This document shows, one piece after another, positions 6,611 through 6,745 of a stretch of 6,745 nt of DNA (positions are counted from its first letter, which is position 1; each line of letters opens with the position of its first letter). The translations under genes and the position numbers were made by a program. Source of the DNA: CAMBDR01 sp046597185 (GTDB taxonomy: Bacteria > Pseudomonadota > Gammaproteobacteria > Burkholderiales > Burkholderiaceae_D); assembly GCA_046597185.1 (NCBI GenBank), contig JBKJLF010000575.1, forward strand, positions 1-6,745. The letters are read 5' to 3'. The notes under the pieces are model-generated. The model was not told the origin of the DNA, did no database searches, and saw only the letters and a list, made by a program, of their open reading frames with translations.

Positions 6611-6745
6611 TCATGCGTAATCTATTTTAAAAAAGTGCCATAAGAGCAAAATATCTTGTCCACCTCATTGAGCAATGCGTCTTTTGCCCATGACTTGAGT
6701 GGTCGCCAATGATATTTAGCATGCTTCCATCGTATTTCAATGAGA
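6611..6745 (-). mobile_element. IS630-family insertion sequence, one end
   Basis: The window edge cuts an insertion sequence whose transposase is read inward on the minus strand. Only the 3' end of its gene is visible. The outer boundary is not defined; IS630 elements insert at TA, and several TA dinucleotides lie between 6525 and 6610. The element is placed next to a decayed toxin gene in A+T-rich sequence. Confidence 0.55.
6622..6744 (-). CDS. IS630-family transposase, C-terminal fragment
   Basis: On the minus strand, codons from 6744 give 40 residues beginning LIEIRWKHAKYHWRPLK and ending GTFLK before TAG (6624-6622). The pattern IExxWxxxKYxW, a downstream W, then L..V..I and a late Gly is what I remember of the end of IS630/Tc1-mariner DDE transposases, where the Glu of (N)x-I-E is the third catalytic acid. 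That Glu is at 6738-6736. Family members commonly end in about I-N-F-A/V. Here the zero frame stops early, while the -1 frame after TTTTTTAAAA reads K-I-D-Y-A-stop, ending at 6611. Either one A has been lost or ribosomes shift frame at T-TTA-AAA (6631-6625). The upstream part of the gene is outside the window. The family call rests on recalled motifs from a short fragment. Confidence 0.6.
   Translation of the reverse strand, partial: LIEIRWKHAKYHWRPLKSWAKDALLNEVDKIFCSYGTFLK

Noticed and set aside
1..6745. CRISPR array, tRNA or rRNA
   Set aside because: No spaced direct repeats of CRISPR type and no tRNA- or rRNA-like segments were seen; the only tandem repeat is the 14-bp array at 528-569.

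Overview
The window looks like part of a proteobacterial chromosome. The first 5.7 kb is moderately GC-rich and codes on the plus strand only. Its genes are of the kind found in TonB-linked carbohydrate-uptake loci of Beta- and Gammaproteobacteria and Caulobacter-type bacteria. The genus cannot be settled from the sequence. The last 1 kb is visibly richer in A+T, carries mobile or addiction genes, and reads as an acquired, decaying flank.

Region 1 (1-5662) is a probable four-gene operon, all on the plus strand with gaps of 71, 30 and 20 bases. It holds the C-terminal half of a cupin_8/JmjC-like 2-oxoglutarate oxygenase strikingly similar to human FIH; a complete flavin-dependent halogenase of the 'tryptophan halogenase' family; an exported GH3 beta-glycosidase; and a compact CPA2-type cation/proton antiporter. 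The halogenase and GH3 genes have the same AAGGAA ribosome-binding site at the same 7-base spacing. A 14-bp tandem repeat (three copies) straddles the stop codon of the oxygenase gene.

The likely shared theme is use of an imported glycan or glycoside. GH3 releases terminal sugars in the periplasm, and the oxygenase and halogenase may modify an aromatic aglycone or a protein of the uptake system. The antiporter handles ions or pH. The physiological substrates of the oxygenase and halogenase in such loci are not known to me, so this module is the most interesting part of the window.

Region 2 (5663-6304) is a type II toxin-antitoxin pair with its own promoter. A small palindrome sits between the -35 and -10 boxes and is probably the autoregulatory operator. 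The antitoxin (PF09720/TIGR02574 type) is intact. The ParE/RelE-like toxin overlaps it by ATGA but has an in-frame amber codon at codon 10, so it is probably inactivated or made only by reinitiation.

Region 3 (6305-6745) is A+T-rich with no gene I recognise until the right edge. There, on the minus strand, lies the last part of an IS630-family transposase. Its expected C-terminal residues are in the -1 frame after a TTTTTTAAAA run.
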